Shown piece by piece: positions 37,618 through 49,315 of a DNA stretch of 64,000 bases (positions within the stretch are counted from its first letter, which is position 1; each line of letters opens with the position of its first letter). The position numbers were made by a program, and so were the translations under genes. Source of the stretch: Uloborus plumipes (taxonomy: Eukaryota > Arthropoda > Arachnida > Araneae > Uloboridae); assembly GCA_038373865.1 (NCBI GenBank), contig JAXGGA010005585.1:1-64000 (forward strand). The letters are read 5' to 3'. The notes beneath the pieces were generated by a model. It made no database searches. It saw only the letters and a program-made list of their open reading frames with translations, and had not been told where the DNA came from.

Positions 37618-38325
37618 AACATTTGTAAAGAATGTTCATCTCAAAGGTAAGTAAAGTATTGGAAATTGTATTTTACTTACTATAAAATATTTTATAATTC
37701 TATGTTTTCCATTTTTCCGTATTGTTTTTTGTTTTATAATTCTCTGTTTTACATTTTTTGTATTCTTTTATAGTTATCTGCATTTACGTATAAAATTTTA
37801 AAAATCTATGTGCATCGTTAAAATTAAAATTGTATGTAGTCATTGGTTAATTGTGAACTTGTTCTTTTTTTTTTCTTTTTAATTTCATTGATTATGTGAA
37901 TTTTGAGAAGATGCATCCAAATATTTAAAGGAAATCGTAATTTAATTTTGGGATAGATAAGAAAACTTCAAAAGAAGGTACGCTATTCTAGCATTATTAT
38001 TTCGAATTGATATTTTGGAATCGGCTGCCATTTTGAAAATAGTTGTCGGAAGTTATATTCTGTGTTTACAATTTTATTACGTTTATTTTTTAATTAGCGG
38101 ATTCATATCATTGCTAAGGAATAAAAAAATATATTCAGATGCTTAGAAGGATTATTAAACAATATTTAAATAAAAATATGTAGTTTTTACACATTTTTAT
38201 CAAATATTCGAAATATTTTGAATGCAAGGTTGAGATTACTGTATGAAACATAAGTTTCGTACGAAAGAACTATCTGCAATTATGCAGCAGTCAGTTTAAA
38301 GGGACAAAATCAGGATTAATATAGT
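37618..38325. other. AT-rich interior of the 9.4-kb element, no gene seen
   Basis: Short frames only, no recognised repeat. Confidence 0.5.
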
Positions 38326-39108
38326 CTAGCTGTACATCTCCCCTTGTGGTTGAATTCGACTGTTTCCAAGGGGGTGTTTTTTTACCCCTTTTTGGGGTAT
38401 ACCCCTTTTTGGGGTAAATCAGTTCATTTCAATGCAGTTTCAAATGATATGAATTGGCACGACCACTTGGCGATATATCTCCACGCTTTTGGTCGCCAAG
38501 TGATTGACGCCAACTTAGCGACTTATCGCCAACTTGGCGACAAATTTTTTTTTTTTTTTTTTTTGAATTTAGGTTCAATTTGGCGCTATTGGCGATATTT
38601 TGCGAAAAATCCATTGAATGATGTTAAAATTGGCGATAATTGGAAAATTAATCATTGTAAAACATTTTTTTGCACTGTTTCGTGGCAACTAGAGGTGTAA
38701 ATGTTTGAACTGCTACCTTGCTCACTCCAAGCACTATTTTAACACTTAAGGCACCTACTAAGGCATGAATTCAAGTGAAACAGGCGATCGCAAATTGCAA
38801 TCGCTACTGGAAGTGAATTACATTAGAACGTTTCTTGATAAAAACATCGTGACGTCAGCGTGACTTTAGCCTATGAAAAACGAGCTAGATAAAACGTCAC
38901 AGCCTACTTGGCGAATAAGAGGAGATCGCTGAGTGCTTGTGAGCTCTTATTGGCTCCACCCGTAGTGACGTCATGCCAAGTTAAGTTGATGATAATGTAA
39001 TTCACTTCCAGTAGCGATTGCAATTCGAAGCGATCGCAGTGCTGTTTCACTTGAATCCCTGCCTAAGTTATTTACACGTAAAAAGAAGTTGTGTGGGGTC
39101 CGAACCAG
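38326..39108 (-). repeat. ACTTCC-type repeat, copy B (inverted, with nested MITE)
   Basis: Reverse orientation relative to copies A and C. It contains the CCAAGGGGGTG block, the CGCCAA/TTGGCG palindromes, TTTCGTGGCAAACTAG-like text and the ACTTCTTTTTACGTG start at its right edge. It lacks the hairpin end. It is interrupted at 38762-39063 by a MITE. Confidence 0.75.
38762..39063. mobile_element. PIF/Harbinger-like MITE
   Basis: 302 bp with inverted arms of about 55-60 bp. Ends are GGCATGAATTCAAGTGAAAC and GGCAGGGATTCAAGTGAAAC. TAA flanks both sides (38759-38761, 39064-39066). A 3-bp TAA duplication fits PIF/Harbinger. The site it entered can be read from copies A and C of the host repeat. Confidence 0.8.
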
Positions 39109-40550
39109 ATATTTTCAGTTTGACCTTTTCCACGAAATTACTAGGCCTAAATTTTAAAACCTTCATCAAAGAAGTTGAAATTGTTTTGTAATTTCAATAT
39201 AATCTGCTAAGGAGAATTTTGGGATTAATTTTCTTATAACTATAAAAGTTACGAGTTTTTAAGTGAAAAAATAACGCATAGTGTATTTTTTCTACTATTT
39301 TTCAAATTTTGGTGATTAAAATTTAATTAAATTAATAAAATAATAATAATGCGGTTCAAGCAAGAAGTCTCTGACATACCATTATGAGGAAAAAAAACAA
39401 TTATATTATTTAATTTTAACCCTTTGAGCGGCCGCGACGTAAATTTCCGCTTTTAGATATTTCATTGGATAAATTTACCGTCCAGAATTTTGAAAAAAAA
39501 GTACCAATGAAACTAGGAACTTAATTATTGATCTCAAGTTAATTTCAAAAAAATAAAATATATTACTTAGAGGCAGAAAAAAAATTATTAAGTGGTTCTG
39601 AAGTAGAACACATGGCACTTAAAGGTTTTTAACAAAATATTGATGAAAAAAAATGGAGATTGTTTTAAACTTCTCAAATTAAAAAAAATCAAACTTTAAA
39701 TTTTCTATTAAATTAGTTTTTGCTTTTAATGTGGAAAATATGTTTGTAATCATAACGTTTTATAGAATAAACATGAAATAAGTAAAAATCTTAAGAAACA
39801 AACAAAGTGTCTAAAAGAACCAAGTCCTCTTAATCTAAATTCAGTTTAAGACTTAATTGTGGACCTCTTAAAAGTAAAAGATTTTACAATTTAGTAAAGC
39901 TGCATTTGGAATATAATTTTTAAAAATGTTGTTAAACTTATTTATCAATCTATAATGGCTTTTTCTGTTTCCAGATGATCGATACGAATTTTTTTTTGCC
40001 GGAAAACTTCATTGAATCGTAAGTTTCTTTAACTTATATTTAACTTGGTCATGTTTTACGAATTTAGCAAGCATTAAACTATTGCATGAAAATTATGTGT
40101 AAAATTTCCATCAACTTTACTATCAGGGCTTTTAGGACCATCTTTTGTCCCAAAATGAAATAGAGAATTTCCAACGAGTTTGTTCAAATTTTCAATTTTT
40201 GCACTTACATCCCTTTGCTTCTCCCTGCCTTGTATTAGAAATACATTGCTAATAAGATAAGCTTGTATTTTGACAACTTCTTAATGATAAAATCTTTTGC
40301 GAAGTCTCCCTTAAACATCATAGAAAATTTCAATTATTTTCCTAAATCGTATGAAATAACACTGAAATCACTATGAATTTTGCTAACTAAATCCTACCAA
40401 CACTCATTGATTAATGAAAACTATTTAAAAAAGAGAAAGAGAGAGAGAAAATAAAAGAAATAAAAGTGATTAAGAAAAAAATTTTGCTACGTTTTAAACA
40501 AACAAAAAAAAAATAGTTATAATTCAAACAATTACATTTAGTTAAAAAAC
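39109..40550. other. AT-rich interior of the 9.4-kb element, possible exon remnants
   Basis: No long frame. A pyrimidine tract ending in CAG at about 39975 is followed by some 45 bases and a GTAAGT at about 40019. A second TTTCTGCTTTACAG acceptor lies at about 40705-40718, before a short open stretch. These could be remnants of a spliced gene of the element, but chance matches are likely in such AT-rich DNA. Confidence 0.35.
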
Positions 40551-40682
<132 letters not shown>

Positions 40683-41824
40683 CCTTCATATAAGTTCACT
40701 TTTTTCTGCTTTACAGATGCTGTACGACAGAATAAATGCCGCAAAATCGCAGAAGATAACAATGTCGAATGGAGTATTTAAACTATTCCTCAACCATGCA
40801 CTGTTGGAACAAAAAAACTGAAAAAAGATCCAATATGAATGTTTCTTGAAGAATATAATGTACTAGCAGAACCCGGCAGACGTTGTTCTGCCTAGATGTA
40901 TATTTCGTCTCCACATAGTGTTTTGGATGTAAAAATCTATAAAGCGTTGTTGAAAATAGGCATGAAACATTTTAAAAATTCTAAATCAAGCAAAGTTTTC
41001 TTCTGATAAAGTTATTCAATTTTCAGAAAGTCTATTCAATAAAAAAGTTCATTTTCCTTCAAAACTATAAATTTCCTTCAAAACTGTAGAGTTGGAAAAC
41101 ACAGATGTCCACTTCTTAAAAAGTTAATAAAGTCACTTAGAGGGCTAAACTAAGCTTAACAACAATGACGGACTTGTTGAAATTCTGCAATGTAAAGATG
41201 CAAATGATACTTAAACTTGACAGTACTTGAAGAAACTTCTTTAAACAGAAAAGTAACACATCCTTTTGAATAAGAAAAAAAGCATGGAGGAATGGTTGTA
41301 CGTTAGTAATTTGGTGGCATAAGCTATCGGGAAATACTCGTCCATACGCAGAACCGATTGAAAATTAAGTAACAACATATCTAGGACGAAAGTCATTTAT
41401 GTACTTGGAAGTACCTGGGGCGGAGCCCCCTACCTTCCTGTCTTTTCATTGGGTGAGAATGGAGAGCGGCATGAGCCTGAACCAATTGTGCGCTGGTAAA
41501 TGTGCCAAGAGGAATTGCTTAGATTTAAACAAAAGTTTAAATTTAATAAAGCAAACATGAATATAAGTACAAATGAAAATAAAAAATAGAAATAGCAAAA
41601 GTTTTTTTTTCTTTTTTTCCGCATGGAAAACCAAGCGTTTTTGGTGGTTACGCAATTAACCTTTTCTGAATAATGATAAAAAGTTAAGTAAAGAAAAAAT
41701 AAGGCCCTTAAGCAGTTCTTGTATAATAAAATTATAATAATAAAAAAAAAGTCCATAGCCGGGACAGCATCCCTATCCGCAAACCGGAGATTCTTGACGG
41801 CCAACCGCCGAGAATCACCGTGCG

Positions 41825-42313
41825 CTAAAGTTGCCTGAGCAGGGCACGGGGCCTGTTATAGTTTGCCGGGTCAGTCGGATCGTAGTCCGGAAACCTGTCC
41901 AGCAAGTCGTTTCGGACCAGGGGGATTCTTTCAAAGAATCTCTTGGCTAGTTTTTTGGAAAACTCTTTAAGCGTTGGAATACCAATTTCCTCGATGATTT
42001 TGTCCGTACGGACATACCATTCGGGGTCTACGTCGTCACGGACCATGATTCGTTGTTGATTTTCAACACGTTGAAAATTTAAGGGGGCAGAGGTGGCCCA
42101 AATGGGTGCCCCATATGTCAGGATGGGTCTAAGGCACATTTTGTAAAGTAAAAGCTTATTGTCGGTAGACATAACGCTACGACGGTGGATGAGGGAGGAG
42201 AGAGAGGCTTTCGCCTGGATAAATTTTGATCTGACATTTTCAATGTGATGTCTCCAAGTGAGGTTTCTGTCAAAAATAAGCCCAAGGTAGGGCGCAGTAT
42301 AAGCCCAGTCCAA
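41825..42313 (-). pseudogene. LINE RT C-terminal region
   Basis: Shows the jockey/RTE-side thumb and connection motifs: YLGLIFDRNLTWRHHIENV, then LRPILTYGAPIWATSA and a helical tail ending in ALLRQL. It follows the RT palm fragment at 42377-42778 in a different frame, so at least one frame break lies between them (42314-42376). Roughly 160 residues. Confidence 0.85.
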
Positions 42314-42376
42314 GTAGAGCTTAAGGGGTGGGACTCTGGTGAAAAAAGAGATTGCTATGCTCTTGGAAGCATTTAA

Positions 42377-42725
42377 TTAAATTTTCCAGGTGCGTAACCA
42401 GATATCTAGCAGATTGAGGTGGTATTGTATTGCTGCAGAGGAAAGTTTAGGTTCCCTGGCAGAGGCTAGAATGCAGGTGTCATCTGCGTAAATGGCAAGC
42501 TGAGTGTTGTCAGTGCGTGGGATGTCGTTCGTAAAAAATGTATATAACGTTGGCCCCAGTATGCTGCCCTGAGGCACGCCCGCATTAATGCGTTTGTGGT
42601 CAGATAAAGTGTTGTTCACACGCACGACAAAGTACCTATCAGTGAGATAGGAGTTAATTATGTTTATGTATGCATGGGGGATCCCAAGGCGTATGAGTTT
42701 GTAGAGTAGTGCAACATATCTAATG
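42377..42725 (-). pseudogene. LINE RT palm fragment
   Basis: Contains GVPQGSILGPTLYTFFTNDIP-type RT motif B and the catalytic YADDT box (motif C), preceded by LYKLIRLGIPHAYI. Motif A with the first catalytic Asp is absent because of 5' truncation. The segment upstream of about 42722 is unrelated sequence in the same frame. Confidence 0.87.
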
Positions 42726-43995
42726 CGAAGAAATGAGTTCCATAAATTTTGCACGTGTGACACAATTTGAGCAAGCATGAATACATTATTCGCAAGGCTG
42801 AAAACAATTTTAATGACCTATTTGGTGCTCAATACCCACTATTCTGTATGTCGTTAATAATTTTTAACATTAATGACAAATACTACGGACATGAAAAAGC
42901 AAACATCTTATAAAATATGGTAGCATTTGAGTACTATCATGCAATAATATATTTGTCTGAGAAGGGAACATATATAATCAGGTATTTATCACACACAAAT
43001 AATTTTTTCTACTCTCGAAATCAAAAATAGTTGCGTAGCAACGCGCCTTGGAAAATTTCAATTATTGAAGGTTCTTGGCGCTATTTAAAAAGTCGCCAGT
43101 TTGGTAGCTAATTTGGGATACCTTGGATAATTCTGAACCCCTATCACTTCCATAAATAAAGAAACTTACGTATTATCACTTTTGTGAAAGAGAAATTGCC
43201 GCCAAATGTTGAGGTATACTCTAAGAAGCTGATTACTTTTTGGCAATCTGAAATCAATTTGAATATTATATTTGGCGCTTAATGTACACCATTCCGTAAG
43301 GCGTTAAAATAATTTCCAACATTGCGGTATATCATAGCAAATAGTATGGACATGAAAACGAACTATTGTTAGATGTTTGGCGAGAAAATATAGTAACATA
43401 CTTTGATTGAAAACAGCAATAGGTATAAAGAACAAAATAGTGTTCGTCTGGAAAATAATGCATGACATCTAAGCCTCTACAAATGTAAAGGAGTTCCGAA
43501 ATATGAAACTGAATCGCATTTGTTTTAAAAAAAGATTAATCTGTTAATCAAATACCTTTTTTATCCTGAATACTTAAGATAGTTATTGGGAAAATTTAAA
43601 TCAAATACCTTTTTTTATCCTTTATCCTTGAGATAGTTATTGGGAAAACTTTCATTATTGAGGGCTCTTAGCGCGATTTAAAAGATCGCCAAATTTACGG
43701 TAGCAAGCAATTCCAACTATCTGTTGAGTTGATACACTAAATACTCGATTGGATTGATGAAAGCCTTCGAAAATGGAGTTTAAAATTAATTGAAATTACA
43801 AAGACAGAATCAGGTCAAAAATTGAAATAAAAAAATAACTACCCATCGGATTTTGTTGAAACAGGTCTCTAAACCTTCCCAGTACCAAAAGGAACAAACG
43901 GTGAAAATTTCAGCCAAATCTCCCCGGTAGTTTCTGAGATCTTAGGGAACACACACACACACACACACACCAACATTCATTTTTATATATATAGA

Positions 43996-44761
43996 TAATA
44001 ATTTTTGTCATTTAATATTTATTTGTTTTGTATTTCGCTGCATTTTGCACATGCTTACTTAATCTCCTGCTACATATTGTTTGGTTAAATTTAGATTTTA
44101 TTATTGGGAAACATTTATTATGAGTGCTTGGACTTGAGTGAAGTAATTTATTGATTTTGACTTGGTTAGTTTTTGATATCGTATTGTATTGTATTATATA
44201 ACTGATGGATTTATATTTGCGGATTTTCAAGTCTATTAAATATCTGTTTTATTAAATTTATGTATTCTCAAATTTAAAATTCACCAAACAAGTTCTCTTA
44301 CTTGTCTAAAAATAAAGTTTTTAAATGTTTAATTTTGTCAAGCAGTTGATTTATGAAACAATTTAGTTTCAGTCTTTCATCTTATTTAATTTATAATTCT
44401 CTAATCTCGAAATTCGTTTTCATTGCAAATGGCTTGTATTGTACTGGGTCCAACTGTATATCTTTTATTGTTCGAAACTTAATGTCATAAAAAAAATTGC
44501 ATGTAACATAATGTATATCATAGTAATATTTTTTATTCAAATTTTATTCATTGCACATGTTAGCAATAAACTTGTTAATTATCTTTTACCTGCTGTCGAG
44601 TTTTAGTGTTGCACTATATATTTTTCTTTCTTCCTTTTTTTGCGAAATTTTATGTCTATTACCGATTTGTGCAGTAGATACATGTGTGTGAAGTATTCAT
44701 AGAGCAAAGGTTTCATATTTAATTCTTTATTTAGTAGAGGAATATTCAAAAAAAAAAAAAA
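43996..44761. other. AT-rich interior of the 9.4-kb element, no gene seen
   Basis: No recognised features; a poly-A run is near 44749-44761. Confidence 0.5.
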
Positions 44762-45499
44762 TCTGATATGGACCCTCACACTACTTCCTTTTACGTGTAA
44801 ATTTCTTAGTAGATGCCTTAAGAGTTAAAATAGTGCTTGGAGTGAGCAAGATAACAATTCAAGCATTCACACCCCTAGTTTGCCACGAAACAATGCAAAA
44901 AATTGTTTTACAATGAATAATTTTCTAAATATCTCCGATTTTAACTTCATTCAGTGGATTCTTCGCAGAATATCGCCACTAGCGCCAAATTGAGCCCAAA
45001 TTCAAAAAATAATTCTTTTCGCCAACTTGGCGACCAAAAGCTTGGCGATATATCGCCAAGTGGTCGCACCAATTCATATCACTTGTCTGCATTTTAATTA
45101 ACAGTGATTTACCCCCAAAAGGGAGAAAACACCCCCTTGGGAACATTCGAATGCAACCACAAGGGGAGGTGCACAACTAGACGCCTCTCATCGTCTATAT
45201 TCCAATCTAGAAGCTTCTACGGTGGATAGTTTTTGAGTTATGCGACATACATACGCACATACATACGTACATACTGACGTTACGAGAAAACTCGTCGTAA
45301 TTAACTCAGGGGTGGTTGAAAAGGATTTTTCGACTGGTTATTTGTTGGTAGGTATAGATATGCACATGCTGACAGGTCGAGAAAACTACTCAATATTCAT
45401 TCGGGGGTGAGCAAAATCAAAATTTAGACCCAAAATTGAGTGATTTTTTTTTTTTTTTGCGATCACAGTTCATCCTTTACTACGTAAAAGGAAGTAAAA
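44762..45499 (+). repeat. ACTTCC-type repeat, copy C (complete)
   Basis: Same start (TCTGATATGGACCC, ACTTCCTTTTACGTG), same CGCCAA/TTGGCG palindrome zone, same CATACGCACATACATACG tract and same hairpin end (TTTACTACGTAAAAGGAAGT) as copy A. Confidence 0.75.
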
Positions 45500-45589
45500 A
45501 AAGCCTTTCTGATGTTCATGGAAAATTTCTACATAATGCACGTTTGTTACAACGAACTTTCAAAAAGGGCTTTCATAAGCTACAGCACA

Positions 45590-46000
45590 TATTAGCTTTA
45601 AAGACACGCTTGATAGTAACATAATTTCAACGGAAAGCGTTAATTTTTTTAACGTTGAAAAAAAAGCATAAGCCACGAAATATATTAGCGTTAAAAACAC
45701 GATTGATACTAACGCAATTGCAACGGATGGCATTAACGGTTTTTCAACGTTGAGAAAATGTTTGAAAAATAGCATAAACAACGAGACATAGTAGCGTTGG
45801 AAACACGTTTGACACCAACGTTGTTTCAACGGAAAGTGTTACGTTATTTTAAGGTTGAAACATTTGGTTGAAAAACAGCATAATCAACGAGACCTATTAG
45901 CGTTGAAAACTCGTTTGATACTAACGTTGTTTCAACGGATGGCCTAACGGATTTGCAACGTTTAAATAACGTTAAAACAACGAATGTGTGCTACTTGGGA
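45590..46000. repeat. subterminal tandem repeats of the 9.4-kb element
   Basis: Four imperfect units of about 95-110 bp. Each has an AGCGTT-AAACACG segment, a GATACTAACG segment, TTTCAACGGA, an AACG-TTTTTCAACG block and AGCATAA-CAACGAGAC. The last unit runs into the terminal inverted repeat. Related AACG words occur in the left 200 bp (36660-36770). They may be transposase-binding sites. Confidence 0.75.
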
Positions 46001-47941
46001 TAATACAATATCCTCTTCATTTTGAGTACTAGAAACAATGTCGTCCATGTAGAAACTTTTGTGCATTTCAAATGCTGCAAGGGGGAATTCTGTCTTGTGA
46101 GTCGTTGCTAATTCACGTAAAGTAGCCGAGAGCAAGAAAGGGCTACAGCTGAGACCGAACGGGAGACGTTTGAAACGATAAGTTGCTATTTCATCTTTTT
46201 TAAATTCCAGACCTTGAGGCGTAGTTACTGAAGCAAACCAAAGGAAACGAGTGGCATCTCTATCACGTTCATCCAAAGAAAGCTGTAAAAATGCCTGTGT
46301 ACCATCACCAGTTAAAGCTTGCTCGTGTAGTCTAAAACGTAATAGAACAGCTAAAATGTCCGGTAATAAATTAGGTCCTACTTCCAATGCGTCATTTAAT
46401 GAAGGGGAATTGGGAATTCGTGAGGAAGCATCAAACACAACACGCCATTTTTCTGATTCTTGTTTAGTCCTTTTAACTGCATGATGGGGTAAATAAAACT
46501 CTTTATCGTTATTTGAGTTTGAAGAAGGGGCAATTTCAACTTGATCATTTTCAATGTAACCTTTCATGCAGTCTTCATAATTACATCTGAAAGATTGGTT
46601 TGATGTGAAACGCTTGGTTAATGTATGAAATCGACTTTTAGCATTGTCAATATTGTTGCAAGTCAAAGTAACGTCTTTTTTCCACGGAAGACTTACAACT
46701 CTGCGTCCATCTTCAATTCTATATGAATCGTGAAATTCTTTTAGTATTTTAGAATCCAATGCATTCATTTTCGTGTGTCGAACTTCATCTTTAATACCAA
46801 TTGTTTCCAAGTACCAAAACTGGCGAATATCATTATCTAAGCAGGTTGATACATTTTCGACCGCAACGCGGTTAACGGAAGCATTTTCTTTCAAAATGAC
46901 ATTAGAACGTGTGCCAGAAAGTATATAACCAAAAATAGATGGAATAAGAGCGAGAGATTCAGTTACTTTAATAGGCGATTCTTCCTTTATTATATTCCAA
47001 TAAAAATCTCCGCCAATCAGCAACTCTATTGGCAGGTCTAGTCCATCACCAGGAGGATCTGCAAGTTTAAGTCTTTTCTTTTGAGCGAAAAGAGCAATGT
47101 CCGTTGGAGCATGTGGATGTGGGGTGTATGAATTGAGACTCTCAAATGCGGTAACTGAAAGAGTGTTTTTGTTCCAATAACTTGACAGCTTAAATTTTAC
47201 TCTTCGACGCTGTGCATTAGTCGTTTCTGTAGATTCAAAGGTATTCACTTTTAAAGTCTCTAAATGCATCACTTCAAGTTGTAAATCATCAATTAAATTC
47301 GAATGTACAAAACTGGATTGACTGCCACCATCTAAAAGACATTTTGTAAGTTTTGTTATACCTGTGGGTCCCGTGATATAAATTCGAGCCGTTTGTAAAT
47401 AAGTATAGTTTGTTTCAGCTACATTGATTTTGTTAACTTCACTAGGAATAGCTGTGACTAATTGCGTATTTCGTGAAACTTTACAAATCGATATGTGATG
47501 TTTCCCTTTACATTTCGTGCAATGCACTTTATCTTTTCGTGCACAATTTTTCGAATTATGGCCACGGTTAGTACAAAGAAAACAGCGTCCAGAGTCCTTT
47601 AGTTTTTTAATTCGTGTATCCACATCTGTTACAGTTGTACAATTTTGCGGCCAATGTCCAGAAGTTTCGCAAAAGAGGCAGAAAGGCATTGGTTTCTTAG
47701 ATCGATTCATTGGTTTAGCATTTACTTGAAAGGAAGACATAGTAGGAATAACCGGAAGAAATCTTTGTTCACCTTGTATTTTTTGTGCTGTCATTGCGCT
47801 TTCAACTTCTTCGGCAAGAAACTGCAACAATCTCGTAATATTTCCTTCGTTTAGCTTTTCACGTTTCACATAAAGAATTCCACTGTTTGCAAATTTCTGT
47901 TGGAAAAGCTCGTAGACTTTTTGGCACCAAAACTCGACCAT
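46001..47941 (-). pseudogene. BEL/Pao Gag C-terminus, protease and RT N-terminal half
   Basis: Open for about 640 residues. From its N-terminus: the end of Gag (EGNITRLLQFLAEEVE); CX2C zinc knuckles (CLFCETSGHWPQNC, CFLCTNRGHNSKNC, CTKCKGKHHISIC); an aspartic protease motif (CLLDGGSQSSFV); a BEL connector with LLIGGDFYW; and RT motifs (WRVVFDASS, LTGDGTQAFLQ, YRFKRLPFGLSCSPF, FYMDDIV). It is cut about 13 residues after the YMDD box by the 9.4-kb element; the residues beyond 46001 belong to the insert. It overlaps the Gag frame upstream through a single frameshift near 47880. Confidence 0.92.
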
Positions 47942-48728
47942 AACTGTCGATATCTTCGCCTAACGCACGTAATGCTTGTAAACGTCTATTACACTCGATA
48001 TATAATATATTTAAATCTTCTGGCGAAGTATTAGTCACTGGAGTAAGGCTTTCTAAAAAATCCAAATGTGCTTGAATTATGCGATTTTTATCGCCGTATT
48101 TGTCCTTGAGAATTTGCTTCGTCGTATCGTAAGTATCTGCAATAACACTAATGCCGTCAACTAGGCGCCTTGGTTCGTCTTGTAAATATCCGCGAAGAAA
48201 AACGTGTTTATCAATCGTGGATAATTGGGAATTTTTATCAATAGATGACTCGAATTGTTCCCAAAAATTTTGCCACTGTTCTATATCACCTCTAAAAGGT
48301 TCCAGCTTTATAGCGGGTAATTTGACAGTAAATGATTGTGTTATTGGCGAAGGTACAGCAAGGTCAGAAAACTGAGTAACATTTGGCACAGGAGTTGCAG
48401 AATAGTTTAATGTATCTTGGCGTAATAATTTATTTGATTTAAATATCGCACGATTAGCCACTTCTTCGTACTCTTCACATTTTATAACGTCTTCGTTATA
48501 TTCTGCGTCAGTAAAATTTTCGTGTATATTTCGATCCAATTCTTTCATCTCTTTCAAACAGTCCTCCAAACGCTGAGAGGTGTAATACAGTTCGTCTCTC
48601 TGCTGAGAATTTGTCCAGTTATTTACATCATTAACAAGGCGTGTTATATTTCCGCGAACTGTCGTCCTTCGTCGTTTTAGAATTGTAACCTTAGCTATTA
48701 TTGCTGCTATATCGTCACCGTCCGCCAT
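47859..48728 (-). pseudogene. BEL/Pao Gag N-terminal part (frameshifted)
   Basis: ATG at 48728 (MADGDD). The N-terminus is helical and charged. The capsid-like DUF1759 region follows, with KLEPFRGDIEQWQNFWEQF and KHVFLRGYLQDEPRRLV, then YGRVLVPKSLRAFPTEICKQW, after which the frame runs out in about seven residues. The matching continuation (VKREKLNEGN) is in the next frame, so a one-base change near 47875-47890 breaks Gag. I see no slippery heptamer and no overlap design, so it is probably a mutation. Confidence 0.88.
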
Positions 48729-48779
48729 ATTAAAAAACAAAACTTACTTGGGAATTCGTTTAAGTTCAGTTTCTTTCTT

Positions 48780-48797
48780 CCCGCGTTTTCGGCACCA
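48780..48797 (-). other. BEL/Pao primer-binding site
   Basis: On the minus strand TGGTGCCGAAAACGCGGG begins five bases after the 5' LTR; the TGG start fits a tRNA CCA end. Confidence 0.8.
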
Positions 48798-48802
48798 AAA
48801 TT

Positions 48803-49020
48803 TGTCAGTCTTAATTACACACAGACTAACAAAGAAGCGTTTTATTTCATCGTATTTGGTATTTTACACAACAAGAAGTCGTATCAAACAAAATGGACTC
48901 GTAATTCTAAAAATCGTAAACAACTGAACAAAAAAGGCGAGTTGAGTTGTTCCGCCGAAAAGGAAAGTTAAAGTCACTTTTATTGAACATTATTGTGCAG
49001 GGCTTTTCTGGATCTTCACA
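48803..49020 (-). repeat. BEL/Pao 5' LTR
   Basis: 218 bp, nearly identical to 33903-34120. Differences are AACAAGAAG versus AACAGGAAG and TGAACATT versus TGCATATT. Confidence 0.92.
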
Positions 49021-49173
49021 TCCTTCCTGACCTATCACCACCATATTTGAGTTTTTTAACCTTTTAATTGGGCAGAAAGCCGTGTACTTAGCCACTTTCA
49101 ATCGCTGAACAATTTCACGTTTTTTCGTTTCTTGCTTATGTAATTCAAGTATGGCAGATAGTTTGCGAACCAT
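49021..49173 (-). pseudogene. mariner transposase N-terminal fragment
   Basis: ATG at 49173 opens about 50 residues with a helix-turn-helix-like segment (REIVQRLKVAKYTAF, then IKRLKNS), as in the mariner DNA-binding domain, before running into the BEL LTR at 49020. The catalytic part resumes at 33902. Confidence 0.78.
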
Positions 49174-49315
49174 AATGGTTATCCCAACTAACTCACTTAC
49201 ACCTATTTAGTAGCTTTCTAAGATTGATTCCCTATCACAATCTCGTCAAAAATTCAGTGATATTTACAGATATTTGGTTTGAAACTTCGTCCAAGTTATT
49301 TCTTGTCACCCTGTA

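Larger units (their letters stand above)
41745..42725 (-). mobile_element. jockey-like non-LTR retrotransposon, 5' truncated
   Basis: Only the reverse transcriptase's second half and a short 3' region remain. The 5' breakpoint is near 42720, where RT similarity starts abruptly (ALLYKLIRLGIP). The 3' end is uncertain; a T-rich and ATT-rich stretch lies near 41.70-41.75 kb. Truncation at the 5' side is typical of LINE insertion. Confidence 0.75.
40863..43995 (-). mobile_element. Helitron carrying a LINE fragment
   Basis: The minus-strand 5' end TCTATATATATAAAAATGAA is at 43995, followed by a (GT)n tract. The 3' end has a GGCAGAAC...GTCTGCC hairpin and GGGTTCTGCTAG closing at 40863. Flanking bases are A and T. 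The hairpin and end closely resemble those of the Helitron at 52312. No helicase is found. It holds a LINE insertion (41.75-42.72 kb) and an imperfect internal duplication of about 430 bp (42.80-43.23 and 43.24-43.70 kb). Confidence 0.72.
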
